Positions 56,606 to 64,000 of a stretch of DNA of 64,000 bases are shown here, piece by piece. Source of the stretch: Roseovarius gahaiensis (GTDB taxonomy: Bacteria > Pseudomonadota > Alphaproteobacteria > Rhodobacterales > Rhodobacteraceae). The notes under the pieces are model-generated. The model was given only the letters and a program-made list of their open reading frames with translations, did not search any database and was not told where the DNA came from. Location: NCBI RefSeq assembly GCF_011601345.1, contig NZ_JAAORB010000006.1, forward strand, positions 1-64,000, in the 5' to 3' direction. Position 1 is the stretch's first letter. The number at the start of each line of letters is the position of its first letter. Position numbers and translations under genes: made by a program.

Positions 56606-56613
56606 GACATGGG

Positions 56614-56680
56614 TTCCGTGAAATTTGGATCAATAATTTCATGCTGGGGCGATTCCGTGAAAAAATCAAACAAAATTTCA
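56614..56680. promoter_or_regulatory. Two tandem 28-bp direct repeats, candidate operators
   Basis: Repeat 1 at 56614-56641 and repeat 2 at 56653-56680, each starting TTCCGTGAAA and ending AATTTCA (18 central-plus-end positions mostly AT). Within repeat 1 TGAAATT and AATTTCA form an inverted repeat. They fill the region just upstream of the XRE-cupin start, so they are probably its autoregulatory operators. Confidence 0.6.
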
Positions 56681-56710
56681 GCCGTCTGTGCCGCGGCTCG
56701 CCTGCAGCGT

Positions 56711-57166
56711 TCAGAGTTGGCCAAACACCGAGCGCAGGATCAGGGCCAGCTGCTCTGCATCATGGCTGTCAAATGCGGCGGGCTGATCGCTGTCTATATC
56801 CAGCACACCGATCAAATTGCCGGAACCGTCCCAGATCGGCAGCACGACCTCGGAGCGGGTTGAACTTGAACAGGCGATATGGCCTGCGAATGCCTCGACA
56901 TCATCCACGATCTGCACTTGACCGCTACGTGCCGCAGCGCCGCAAACACCGCGATCAAACGGGATAACAAGACAGCCATGCCCACCCTGATAGGGGCCGA
57001 TTTTCAAAAGGCCGGGTGCCGTGACCCGATAACACCCGGTCCAGTCGAACCGATCATCGGCGTGGTGCAATTCGCAAACTACCGTGGCCATCAGGGCGAT
57101 GGGATCGGTTTCGCCTTCGGTCAGGGCGGCGATGGTTTTGGCGGTGGTGTCATACTCAATGCGCAT
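56711..57166 (-). CDS. msrC: Free methionine-(R)-sulfoxide reductase (fRMsr/MsrC type)
   Basis: 151-aa GAF-domain enzyme reducing free methionine R-sulfoxide. The three family cysteines are spaced as expected (GGHGCLVIPFDRGVCGAA, then FAGHIACSSSTRSEVVLP), 10 and 24 residues apart, and DWTGCYRV begins the GAF core. ATG 57166 gives the family length. It lies divergent from the RluA-type gene and upstream of the XRE regulator. Confidence 0.9.
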   Translation of the reverse strand: MRIEYDTTAKTIAALTEGETDPIALMATVVCELHHADDRFDWTGCYRVTAPGLLKIGPYQGGHGCLVIPFDRGVCGAAARSGQVQIVDDVEAFAGHIACSSSTRSEVVLPIWDGSGNLIGVLDIDSDQPAAFDSHDAEQLALILRSVFGQL

Positions 57167-57243
57167 GGCCTGTGTTTGCCACAGAGCGACACCGCCGACC
57201 AGCCCAGTGGCGCGCCGCGCCCGCATGGTGTAGAGCGCCGCGC

Positions 57244-57891
57244 ATGGATAGCGTTTACACCCCGCCGCAAGACCCTTTGGAGGTTCTGCACGAAGATCAC
57301 GAGATTATCGTGGTGAACAAACCTGCCGGATTGCTGAGTGTGCCGGGCAAGGGCGCGCATCTGGCCGATTGCCTTTTGCGCCGGGTGCAGGAGGCATTTC
57401 CCACGGCGCTTTTGGTGCATCGTCTGGATCGCGATACGTCGGGCGTGATGATCTTTGCGCAGACCCCGCATGCGCAGCGCCATCTGGGCTTGCAATTTGA
57501 AAAGCGCCAGACCAAGAAGACCTATGTGGCGCGGGTCTGGGGCCGGTTGGAGCCGAAGACAGGCACGGTGGATTTGCCGCTGATCGTGGATTGGCCGAAC
57601 CGCCCGCGGCAAATGGTGTGCCACGACACCGGTAAACAAGCTGTCACCGATTGGCGGGTGTTGCGGTATGGTGACACTGAAACCCGCGTACGGCTGAGCC
57701 CCAAAACCGGCCGCAGCCATCAGTTGCGGGTGCATATGCTGGCGTTGGGGCATCCCATTCTGGGGGATCCATTTTATGCCGAGGGTGCGGCGGCGGCCTA
57801 TCCTCGGTTGATGTTGCATTCGGAAGAATTGCGCCTGCGTCACCCCGATGGCGGCGCGGGTCAGCGGTTTCGCGCCAAGGTGCCGTTTTAA
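57244..57891 (+). CDS. RluA-family pseudouridine synthase
   Basis: 215-aa RNA pseudouridine synthase. Catalytic Asp in ALLVHRLDRDTSGVMIFAQT; KPAGLLSVPGKG, KKTYVARVWGRL and TGRSHQLRVHMLALGHPILG are the other conserved motifs. RNA target (rRNA or tRNA position) not determined. Start at ATG 57244 (MDSVYTPPQDP); upstream in-frame codons belong to the msrC antisense region. Confidence 0.92.
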   Translation: MDSVYTPPQDPLEVLHEDHEIIVVNKPAGLLSVPGKGAHLADCLLRRVQEAFPTALLVHRLDRDTSGVMIFAQTPHAQRHLGLQFEKRQTKKTYVARVWGRLEPKTGTVDLPLIVDWPNRPRQMVCHDTGKQAVTDWRVLRYGDTETRVRLSPKTGRSHQLRVHMLALGHPILGDPFYAEGAAAAYPRLMLHSEELRLRHPDGGAGQRFRAKVPF

Positions 57892-57986
57892 TCCTTTGGT
57901 GGCGATCCCGCGCGGGCCCGCCCAAAAGGATGCGCCTGCGCGGGTGCGGTACTGTGCCGTCGCGTGGACGGTGATGTGGCGCCGTT

Positions 57987-58007
57987 GAGTATTTTTGGAA
58001 CAATGAA
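57987..58007. repeat. Intergenic repeat, copy C (identical 21-bp core)
   Basis: GAGTATTTTTGGAACAATGA plus one A, identical to 39038-39058. No GGGGGC palindrome precedes it here, so this copy is truncated. It sits between convergent RluA-type and kinase-fusion genes. Confidence 0.7.
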
Positions 58008-58019
58008 AAGCAGGGCTGT

Positions 58020-59066
58020 TCAGGCCCGCAGAACCCGGTCTGTGAGGTTGAGGCGATTGGCGATGATCGGCGCCAGCGCCGTGGCCAGATCGGGGTTGTC
58101 GGCTTGTAATTGGTTCAGTTCATCCAGCCGGTTGGTGGCGACCAGTTGCAGCGCATCCAGACGCGGGGCACCATCGGGGCCGCGGGGCAGGGCGGTGACG
58201 GGTTGGATCAGATCCGGGCCGTTGTCAGGTGTCAGTGTGGCGAGATCGGCAGCGGACAGATCTGTTTGCACAAAAGCGTATAACCCAACCCCCTTGGCGG
58301 GCCGGGCATAGGTGCATAATGCAATATCGCTGACCTGAGGGTGTCCAAGCAGCGCGGCGCGCAGGGCGGGGCCATCGCGTTCGATCCGGTCTTCGGTGCC
58401 TTCGCCATCGGACCAATTCATCAGGCGGCGGGTGATGAAATTGTAAAGACGTTTGCCGGTGGCCATCCAGATGCGGGCTGGCAGGGCCTTGTGGGTCAGC
58501 ATCCGGTGTTCGGACGGTGTAAGCAGGTGCGGGGCATAGGCGCGTTTCTGTTTCAGCAGGTGGCGCAGGTCTTCGCGGGCCATGATGCGGAACAGTTTGC
58601 CTTGGCGGCGGTGCACGCTGGCCAGTTGGAAATCAATCACGGCGGCGCGGCCCTCGGGGGTCATCAGCCAGTTTTGCGGTTTGGCGATGTCGTTATGGGT
58701 GACACCGGCGCGGCGCATGTCGCGCAGAAGGCGCTTGGCATCGCGATACCATACAGGATCTGTGGGTTTGGCCAATTGCAACGGTGTGCCCTTGGTCCAG
58801 CTGCGCAGCAGACCGGTTTTGTCGACACGCACCAGCACCGGGCAGCCTTCGATGCCTTGCACGGCGCGCAGAGCCTTGATTTCGCGGCGAGCGAGTGCCC
58901 ATGCGATGGGCTTGGCATATGTCGGCACCGTATCGAGTTTGCGCAGCACCACCGGGAAATCCGCCACGCCCGCAAGCTGCCCTGAAATGGTTTCAGAGAA
59001 GATATCGCGCTTGTGCACGGTTTCGGGCTGAAATTCAGCCCTTGAGAGATCGGCCGGTGTTTGCAT
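58020..59066 (-). CDS. Kinase-like domain fused to a degenerate acyl-CoA-ligase C-terminal domain
   Basis: 348-aa protein. Residues about 30-200 look like a small protein/sugar kinase: VLRKLDTVPTYAKPIAWALA, then THNDIAKPQNWLMTPEGRAA (HxDxxxxN loop) and VIDFQLASVHRRQGKL (DFG-like). Residues about 245-330 resemble the AMP-binding C-terminal domain: LRAALLGHPQVSDIALCTYA, GVGLYAFVQTD and QPVTALPRGPDGAPRLDAL, but the catalytic Lys of the ligase is missing. So it is not a ligase; the tail may be a regulatory or docking module. Third gene after ALDH and GT25. Confidence 0.75.
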   Translation of the reverse strand: MQTPADLSRAEFQPETVHKRDIFSETISGQLAGVADFPVVLRKLDTVPTYAKPIAWALARREIKALRAVQGIEGCPVLVRVDKTGLLRSWTKGTPLQLAKPTDPVWYRDAKRLLRDMRRAGVTHNDIAKPQNWLMTPEGRAAVIDFQLASVHRRQGKLFRIMAREDLRHLLKQKRAYAPHLLTPSEHRMLTHKALPARIWMATGKRLYNFITRRLMNWSDGEGTEDRIERDGPALRAALLGHPQVSDIALCTYARPAKGVGLYAFVQTDLSAADLATLTPDNGPDLIQPVTALPRGPDGAPRLDALQLVATNRLDELNQLQADNPDLATALAPIIANRLNLTDRVLRA

Positions 59067-59112
59067 CGCGCCACGTCTTAGTGGCTTTCGCCTGACGTGG
59101 AAAGAGGCGTGC

Positions 59113-59859
59113 TTAGCGGATCAGCCCGCCGGATGCGGGGGCTGTGCTGTTTTGCGAAAGGCGTGCCACGGCGCGCAGGTATTTGCGTTGCGCAAGGTCA
59201 TAGCGAACGCGGGGCCACGCGCCGGATGGTTGGGGGATAGGGGAGCTATCTGGGCCATTGCCAAGGCCAGACGGGCAGATCGAGGCACAGCGCAGCCCGG
59301 TGTGCCAGTGGCTGTGCAGAAAGGTTTCCATGGGCCGGTCGATCCGATCGGAGAGGGCCAGCAGGTGGCGGGCGGCCTCCTGCGTGATCAGCAGGGCGGG
59401 CGCGCGCCCTTGGGTTTGTTGCGGGATCGTCAGCGTGGCCGCGCCAAGCGTGTCGATCAAGACCGCAGGGCCGGGGGCGGGATCGCTGCGCAATTCGATC
59501 AGGGTGAGGGCGGGCAGGTGTTCCAGCGCAAGGTCAAGGGCGTCGTCGAACGGGTCTGGCGCGATCGGTCCGGGGCAGTCGAGGATCAGTGCGGCGTTAA
59601 ACCCACCGCGTTGCAGTTCGGCCCAGATTTGCCTGTGGGTCAGGAAATGGGCGATTTCGCCGGTGGACAGCGACAAGGGATAGGCCGGGTCAAAGAGCTG
59701 TGCACCGACCGTGTCGGCCAGATCGGAGGAAGAGAGGGCCGCGCCTTCGACCAATGGCCACAATTCGCCCTCGACCCCGCAGGCATCAAGGGCAGTGCGC
59801 GCTCGCGCCCGTGCCGCCCCGTTACGTTCGGGGTGCAGGGCGAAGGCGCGCAACTGCAT
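59113..59859 (-). CDS. Glycosyltransferase family 25 (LPS-type)
   Basis: 248-aa protein of the GT25 (LPS biosynthesis) group. LSTGEIAHFLTHRQIWAELQ and ALILDCPGPIAPDPFDDALD match the family; the usual acceptor-site motifs are weaker in the second half. Start at ATG 59859 (MQLRAFALHPERN), 4 bases after the aldehyde dehydrogenase stop. Operon with ALDH upstream and the kinase fusion downstream. Surface-glycan transfer inferred. Confidence 0.78.
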   Translation of the reverse strand: MQLRAFALHPERNGAARARARTALDACGVEGELWPLVEGAALSSSDLADTVGAQLFDPAYPLSLSTGEIAHFLTHRQIWAELQRGGFNAALILDCPGPIAPDPFDDALDLALEHLPALTLIELRSDPAPGPAVLIDTLGAATLTIPQQTQGRAPALLITQEAARHLLALSDRIDRPMETFLHSHWHTGLRCASICPSGLGNGPDSSPIPQPSGAWPRVRYDLAQRKYLRAVARLSQNSTAPASGGLIR

Positions 59860-59863
59860 CGTC

Positions 59864-61306
59864 TTAGGCGCCTTCGGTCCAGCCTGATACGGCTTTGACT
59901 TCAAGGAAATCCTCGATGCCCCATTTGCCGCCTTCGCGCCCGTTGCCGGACTGTTTCATGCCGCCAAAGGGTGAGCCCATGCCACGGCTTTGGCCGTTCA
60001 TTTCCACCATGCCCGAGCGCAGTTCCAAAGCGCAGCGGTTGGCGCGGGCACCATCTTGGGTCTGGACATAATTGGTCAAGCCGTAGGGCGTATCGTTAGC
60101 GATCTTCAGCCCCTCCTCTTCGCTATCGAAAGGAATGATCGACAGGACCGGGCCAAAGATTTCCTCGCGCGCAATGGTCATGTCGTTGTTCACGTCGGCA
60201 AAGACCGTGGGTTTGACGAAAAAGCCCCGATTCAGCCCGTCGGGCCGCCCGGTACCACCCGCGACCAGCCGCGCGCCTTCGTCGATGCCCTGCTGGATCA
60301 GGTCTTGAATCTTGTTGAACTGCACCTCGTTCACGACGGGGCCGATGTGCTTGCCTTCCTCGCTGGCCGGGCCAACCTTGATCGAATTGGCCACCTCGGC
60401 GGCGGTTTCGACGGCGCTGTCATAGACCTCGCGCTGCACCAGCATCCGGGTGGGGGCATTGCAGGACTGGCCGGTGTTGTTCATGCAGTGCAAAACCCCG
60501 CGCTTGACCGCGTTGTCATCGGCATCGGCAAAGATCAGGTTTGCGCCTTTCCCGCCCAATTCAAGGCTGACCCGTTTCAGGGTATCTGCAGCGGTCTTGG
60601 AAATGAGTTTGCCCGCCCGCGAAGAGCCGGTGAAGCTGACCATGTCGACATCGGGATGCCCCGAAAGCTGGGTGCCTACCCCCGCGCCATCGCCGTTCAC
60701 AAGGTTGAATACACCTTTTGGGAAACCCGCCTCGTCCATCATTTCGGCGAAGATCAGCGCAGAGAGCGGCGATTCCTCGGAGGGCTTCAGGACCATGGTG
60801 CAGCCCGCCACCAACCCGGCGATGACCTTGAGTGTGACCTGATTCATCGGCCAGTTCCAAGGCGTGATCATCGCCACGACGCCGATAGGATCATGAATGA
60901 TACGGTCATTGGGGGCGTGATCGCCCAGTGGTTCGATGAATTGGAAATCGCGGGCGACCGTCAAGAAGGCTTTGATATGGCTCAGGCCCGCGCCGGTCTG
61001 GCTTTGACGGGACATGTCGATGGGCGCGCCCATCTCAAGGCTGATCGCCTGCGCCATGTCCTCGGCGCGCGATTTATATACGTCATAAAGTTTTTCGATC
61101 AGCGCCAGCCGGTCTTCCTTGGATGTCCGTTTCCATGCCGGAAAAGCGGCTTTGGCCGCGGCAACGGCGGCATCTGTATCGGTCTGCCCACCCAACGAGA
61201 TGATGGCGCAGGGTTCTTCGGTGGACGGGTCGATCACGTTGTGATCTTGTCCGGCAGTAGGATTGACCCACGCGCCATTGATGTAAAATTGGCGTTTCTC
61301 GATCAT
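59864..61306 (-). CDS. NAD(P)-dependent aldehyde dehydrogenase
   Basis: 480-aa ALDH. NAD fold and active site: ITPWNWPMNQVTLKVIAGLV, SFTGSSRAGKLISKTAAD, catalytic Glu in VSLELGGKGANLIFADAD and Cys in MNNTGQSCNAPTRMLVQ. Substrate not evident. GGAGGTCAAGC ATG fixes the start at 61306; the reading frame continues up through the antisense of the peroxiredoxin gene and is not coding there. It is divergent from the Prx6 gene. Confidence 0.93.
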   Translation of the reverse strand: MIEKRQFYINGAWVNPTAGQDHNVIDPSTEEPCAIISLGGQTDTDAAVAAAKAAFPAWKRTSKEDRLALIEKLYDVYKSRAEDMAQAISLEMGAPIDMSRQSQTGAGLSHIKAFLTVARDFQFIEPLGDHAPNDRIIHDPIGVVAMITPWNWPMNQVTLKVIAGLVAGCTMVLKPSEESPLSALIFAEMMDEAGFPKGVFNLVNGDGAGVGTQLSGHPDVDMVSFTGSSRAGKLISKTAADTLKRVSLELGGKGANLIFADADDNAVKRGVLHCMNNTGQSCNAPTRMLVQREVYDSAVETAAEVANSIKVGPASEEGKHIGPVVNEVQFNKIQDLIQQGIDEGARLVAGGTGRPDGLNRGFFVKPTVFADVNNDMTIAREEIFGPVLSIIPFDSEEEGLKIANDTPYGLTNYVQTQDGARANRCALELRSGMVEMNGQSRGMGSPFGGMKQSGNGREGGKWGIEDFLEVKAVSGWTEGA

Positions 61307-61386
61307 GCTTGACCTCCGTGAATTTGCTGGCACCTTGGCAGGCGTAGAAACAGCCTGCAAGGCTGGGGATTCTCTGCGTTTCTGGG

Positions 61387-61398
61387 ATTTGATCAAAT
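61387..61398. promoter_or_regulatory. 12-bp palindrome in the ALDH-Prx6 divergent region
   Basis: ATTTGATCAAAT, perfect 12-bp palindrome about 40 bases upstream of the Prx6 start and 80 upstream of ALDH. Possible operator; no regulator identified. Confidence 0.35.
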
Positions 61399-61438
61399 TC
61401 CGGATCGGAGCAGACTTCAAGTTAAAAAGGACAATGAC

Positions 61439-62092
61439 ATGGCACTGCGCATTAATGATACGATCCCTGATCTGACGGTGGACACCGACACAGGCAGCTT
61501 TGGCCTGCACGAGTGGATCGGAGACAATTGGGCGATCATCTTTTCTCATCCCAAGGATTTCACACCCGTCTGCACAACCGAGTTCGGCGCGGTGGCGCAA
61601 TTGGCCGAGGAATGGGACACGCGCGGATGCAAGGTTCTGGGCGTCTCGGTGGATGGTGTTGAGGACCACAAAAAGTGGAAAGGCGACATCGAAGGCATCA
61701 GCGGTGCCAAGGCCGGATTTCCGATCGTGGCCGATGCGGGGCTGGAGATGTCCAAGGCGTTCGACATGCTGCCCGCCGAGGCCTATTTGCCCGATGGCCG
61801 CACGCCGGCCGATAGTGCGACGGTGCGGTCGGTTTTCATTATCGGGCCGGACAAGAAACTGAAGCTGAGCATGACATATCCGATGAATGTGGGCCGCAAC
61901 TTTGCCGAGGTGCTGCGCGCACTGGACGGCTTGCAAACCGCCGCGCGCGAGAACGTGGCCACGCCTGCCAACTGGACTGTCGGTGACGATGTGGTCATCC
62001 CAAGCGCCGTCAGCGACGAAGACGCCAAGGCCAAATACGGTGCATTCGAAACCAAACTGCCGTATCTGCGCATGACCAAACTGCCGGGGTGA
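61439..62092 (+). CDS. Peroxiredoxin of the Prx6 (1-Cys) group
   Basis: 217-aa thiol peroxidase. N-terminal peroxidatic Cys in HPKDFTPVCTTEFGAVAQLA; GVEDHKKWKGDIEGISGAKA and a long C-terminal arm (SAVSDEDAKAKYGAFETKLP) are Prx6 features. It reduces peroxides using ascorbate, glutathione or thioredoxin in other organisms. Monocistronic. Confidence 0.93.
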   Translation: MALRINDTIPDLTVDTDTGSFGLHEWIGDNWAIIFSHPKDFTPVCTTEFGAVAQLAEEWDTRGCKVLGVSVDGVEDHKKWKGDIEGISGAKAGFPIVADAGLEMSKAFDMLPAEAYLPDGRTPADSATVRSVFIIGPDKKLKLSMTYPMNVGRNFAEVLRALDGLQTAARENVATPANWTVGDDVVIPSAVSDEDAKAKYGAFETKLPYLRMTKLPG

Positions 62093-62106
62093 ACTCGGTG
62101 AATGCA

Positions 62107-62130
62107 AGGCCCCGCTGCTTGGCGGGGCCT
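62107..62130 (+). terminator. Hairpin after the Prx6 gene
   Basis: AGGCCCCGC...GCGGGGCCT 9-bp stem with 6-base loop, 15 bases after the Prx6 stop; only scattered T after it. Confidence 0.6.
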
Positions 62131-62161
62131 ATGTCGAAATGAATTTTAAATTTTGGCTATA

Positions 62162-63109
62162 TTATGCGAGCATTCTCTTTAGAGCATTTTTTGCCCGGCG
62201 GCGACGACATCTCCAAGTTTTAAGGTATGAACTTATATAGCGTTCAAATATTGGGTCATATTTGCGTGCTTTATCAATAGACGGCATGTCATTCCGCTTG
62301 ATAGAACGGTCAACAAAAAGCTCGATCCAGCTTTCGCATGTTGTTGGCAAAGGACGATCTGGAAAATACCTATTTTTCCAGTCGACCACTGTTTTAATCT
62401 GGTTCCAAGTGTTTTGGTGAAGATTGGTGTCATGCTTCCTGTAAGCCATTCCCGGCTGGTGTAAAAACGCAACTTCCATTTCAGGTCTCGTAAGCATGTG
62501 CTTAAATAATTTTGTGCGCAGAATAAGGTCGTCTCCGGATATATCCTCGTCCATCCCACCGACGGCACGAACCAAATCAGCGCTAACCAATGTTGCTTGC
62601 AGATAGACCGTTCCCAGGTTTTCATACTCAATTTCGAGTAAATCTGATGCGGAAGAAATGTTCTTATCGTAAAGGGGGGATTGGAAAGATTTTTTTAAAA
62701 AATTTCCGTCAACATCTATCTCATGATTGCAAGTGTTCGCAACAAACACAAGATTACTGTTTTGACGCACAAGTTCCATTTTGGATGAGATCGCGTGCGG
62801 CAAGAGAACATCATCTAGTGATAGGAAGGAAATGTAATCACCGCTGGCTGAAGCGACCCCTCTGTTAACATTCTTGGCTATGTTCGCGGTATTTTTCTGA
62901 GTAATCAGAGTGTGTGGGTACGGCGAACGCTTAAGCACATTTTTAATGACCTCTACATTGCCATCAGTTGAGCCATCATCCACAATCACGATCTCAATAT
63001 TTTGATAGTCTTGGTCAAACACAGACTGTAGGGCTGCTTCTGCAAAACGAGAATGATTGTACGTGGTGCACGTTATAGTGCATTTCGGAAGAAGTTGGTC
63101 TGATTTCAT
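62162..63109 (-). CDS. Family 2 glycosyltransferase
   Basis: 315-aa GT-A fold sugar transferase: CTITCTTYNHSRFAEAALQS, IVIVDDGSTDGNVEVIKN, then ASASGDYISFLSLDDVLLPH (DxD-like) and MDEDISGDDLILRTKLFK. Basic C-terminal tail. It lies in AT-rich DNA unlike all the preceding genes, probably acquired with a surface-polysaccharide locus. AGGA six bases before ATG 63109 sets the start. Confidence 0.9.
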   Translation of the reverse strand: MKSDQLLPKCTITCTTYNHSRFAEAALQSVFDQDYQNIEIVIVDDGSTDGNVEVIKNVLKRSPYPHTLITQKNTANIAKNVNRGVASASGDYISFLSLDDVLLPHAISSKMELVRQNSNLVFVANTCNHEIDVDGNFLKKSFQSPLYDKNISSASDLLEIEYENLGTVYLQATLVSADLVRAVGGMDEDISGDDLILRTKLFKHMLTRPEMEVAFLHQPGMAYRKHDTNLHQNTWNQIKTVVDWKNRYFPDRPLPTTCESWIELFVDRSIKRNDMPSIDKARKYDPIFERYISSYLKTWRCRRRRAKNALKRMLA

Positions 63110-63213
63110 AACTGATCCTGAAGCGATCTCTTTATCCAAGACTCGTAACGGTCGAGGGCTTGCTTTTCATAAGCTCTGAATCTGACTCGCGTGCTTGAGA
63201 AATATTAAGAGAA

Positions 63214-64000
63214 CTATTCAAATTCCCACCTGAAGTGAGGGAATATTATACTGCGACCGCCAAACATTTCTTTCTGCCGCAATAATCCAGTATTCAATTC
63301 ATTTCCTCTGTGCGTAGTCGATATTCCAAAGCTCAACCAATTATAGTCTGCAAATTCTTTTTCCAATAATTGGTCTATTATAATATCTAATGCACCTACT
63401 TGGCGGCCAGTTTCAGAAGTTGCTATATACTGCAGATGAGCTTTATCACACATGTCAAAGATCAAGGTTCCCGCTAGCATTCTCCCCTCTTGAAACGAGG
63501 CGAATAGACGGACTTGGTTTGGAAAGAGTTCTCTCAGTAACAAAATCTCTTCAAGTGAGTGGGTTGGTCGTACATTGTGTCGCTCTCCAAGACTTTCCGA
63601 TAGTATGCCCCAGAACGAAGTGTAGTCTTGGGTTTCTTTTGTTATCAACCCGTTCTTTTTTGCTTTATTCACAGACCTCTTACGAAGTTTGTTGAATGGA
63701 ATTCTACTTTGCACGGCAATTACCGACGCCAGATCGCAAAACTCAAGCTTCGCGCCTAACTTGGTAAGGGCAAAAATATCACTTTCTGCGGGTTGCTTGT
63801 GGAATATGTGAGGCGTCGGCTTGTAGACCAAAGCTGTTATCCCACTTTTCTTAAGGTGTGTTCTCAAAGCATCAAACGCAGAGAGAACTGCGGACGCTGA
63901 TGTTTTTTCGTCTATAATAAGGCCCCCATAAGTGAGACCTTGGTGCGAATACAATGTAGTATCGGCACGATTGGCGGGCAGAAGCCCAAGTATTTTGTCT
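63214..64000 (-). CDS. FemAB/GNAT-like N-acyltransferase, truncated by the window
   Basis: Partial gene; the N-terminus lies beyond the right edge (reading frame is open to position 64000: KILGLLPANRADTTLYSHQG). Visible 260 residues: YSHQGLTYGGLIIDEKTSAS, VYKPTPHIFHKQPAESDIFA, FPNQVRLFASFQEGRMLAGT, LIFDMCDKAHLQYIATSETG and WLSFGISTTHRGNELNTGLL. This pattern is that of GNAT/FemAB proteins found in polysaccharide and capsule loci. AT-rich like the GT2 neighbour. Precise substrate unknown. Confidence 0.82.
   Translation of the reverse strand, partial: DKILGLLPANRADTTLYSHQGLTYGGLIIDEKTSASAVLSAFDALRTHLKKSGITALVYKPTPHIFHKQPAESDIFALTKLGAKLEFCDLASVIAVQSRIPFNKLRKRSVNKAKKNGLITKETQDYTSFWGILSESLGERHNVRPTHSLEEILLLRELFPNQVRLFASFQEGRMLAGTLIFDMCDKAHLQYIATSETGRQVGALDIIIDQLLEKEFADYNWLSFGISTTHRGNELNTGLLRQKEMFGGRSIIFPHFRWEFE

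Noticed and set aside
61307-62107. N-terminal extension of the aldehyde dehydrogenase
   Set aside because: It is antisense to the Prx6 gene; the ALDH start at 61306 has a strong GGAGG.

Overview
The window is chromosomal DNA of an alphaproteobacterium, most likely a Rhodobacterales (Roseobacter-group) member. This rests on a GC-rich, densely packed gene layout, an atpI-B-E-b'-b F0 operon set apart from the F1 genes, a DUF6478 protein, BluB, an FtsK-LolA pair, many ATGA start/stop overlaps and a recurrent intergenic repeat (GGGGGC..GCCCCC followed by AGTATTTTTGGAACAATG). Almost everything is housekeeping. I see no rRNA, tRNA, CRISPR array, insertion sequence or prophage.

Layout. 0-6.5 kb (minus strand): ffh, two tandem GNAT acetyltransferases, a chorismate mutase, rpsP, bluB, a 47-aa membrane peptide, rimM and a CNNM/CBS protein; this is an expanded SRP/ribosome operon. 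6.9-9 kb: azoR, a divergent frameshifted LysR gene and an ArsR repressor with a perfect operator palindrome. 9-11.7 kb: the F0 ATP synthase operon. 11.8-15.9 kb (minus): CPBP protease, accD, folC and a LysM protein. 16-20.5 kb: ilvD, a lipoprotein, DUF6478, a conserved unknown and a periplasmic rhodanese. 20.6-26.9 kb: mutL-rmuC, a sulfide/persulfide module (persulfide dioxygenase-like MBL protein plus rhodanese, with an ATTC-N8-GAAT operator) and glnK-amtB. 27-36.3 kb: a class A PBP, mlaA-mlaC, RidA-GDPD, DUF482-phhB, a Prx5 peroxiredoxin, a ferredoxin reductase and rsmD. 36.3-45.4 kb: a UbiH-type hydroxylase, amidase, aminotransferase, ftsK, lolA, a lipoprotein transglycosylase and hspQ. 45.4-49.3 kb: gamma-glutamyltransferase, an overlapping STAS/RsbW-like pair and a thiolase.

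49.3-56.7 kb is the most coherent accessory system. One minus-strand cluster runs from an XRE-cupin regulator through a LysE exporter, a covalent-FAD/GcvT dehydrogenase, a homocysteine S-methyltransferase and a second FAD/GcvT dehydrogenase. It reads as a methylamine or betaine demethylation route feeding homocysteine and tetrahydrofolate, controlled from two tandem 28-bp direct repeats just upstream of the regulator. 56.7-62.1 kb holds free-methionine-sulfoxide reductase, an RluA-type synthase, an operon of aldehyde dehydrogenase, GT25 and an unusual kinase/acyl-ligase-tail fusion, and a divergent Prx6.

From about 62.14 kb to the right edge base composition drops sharply to AT-rich, and the genes become a GT2 glycosyltransferase and a FemAB/GNAT-like protein cut by the window edge. 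This looks like the border of a surface-polysaccharide island. The first 583 bases hold no gene I can support. Starts were moved downstream of the longest reading frame wherever a Shine-Dalgarno, overlap, operator or family length argued for it.
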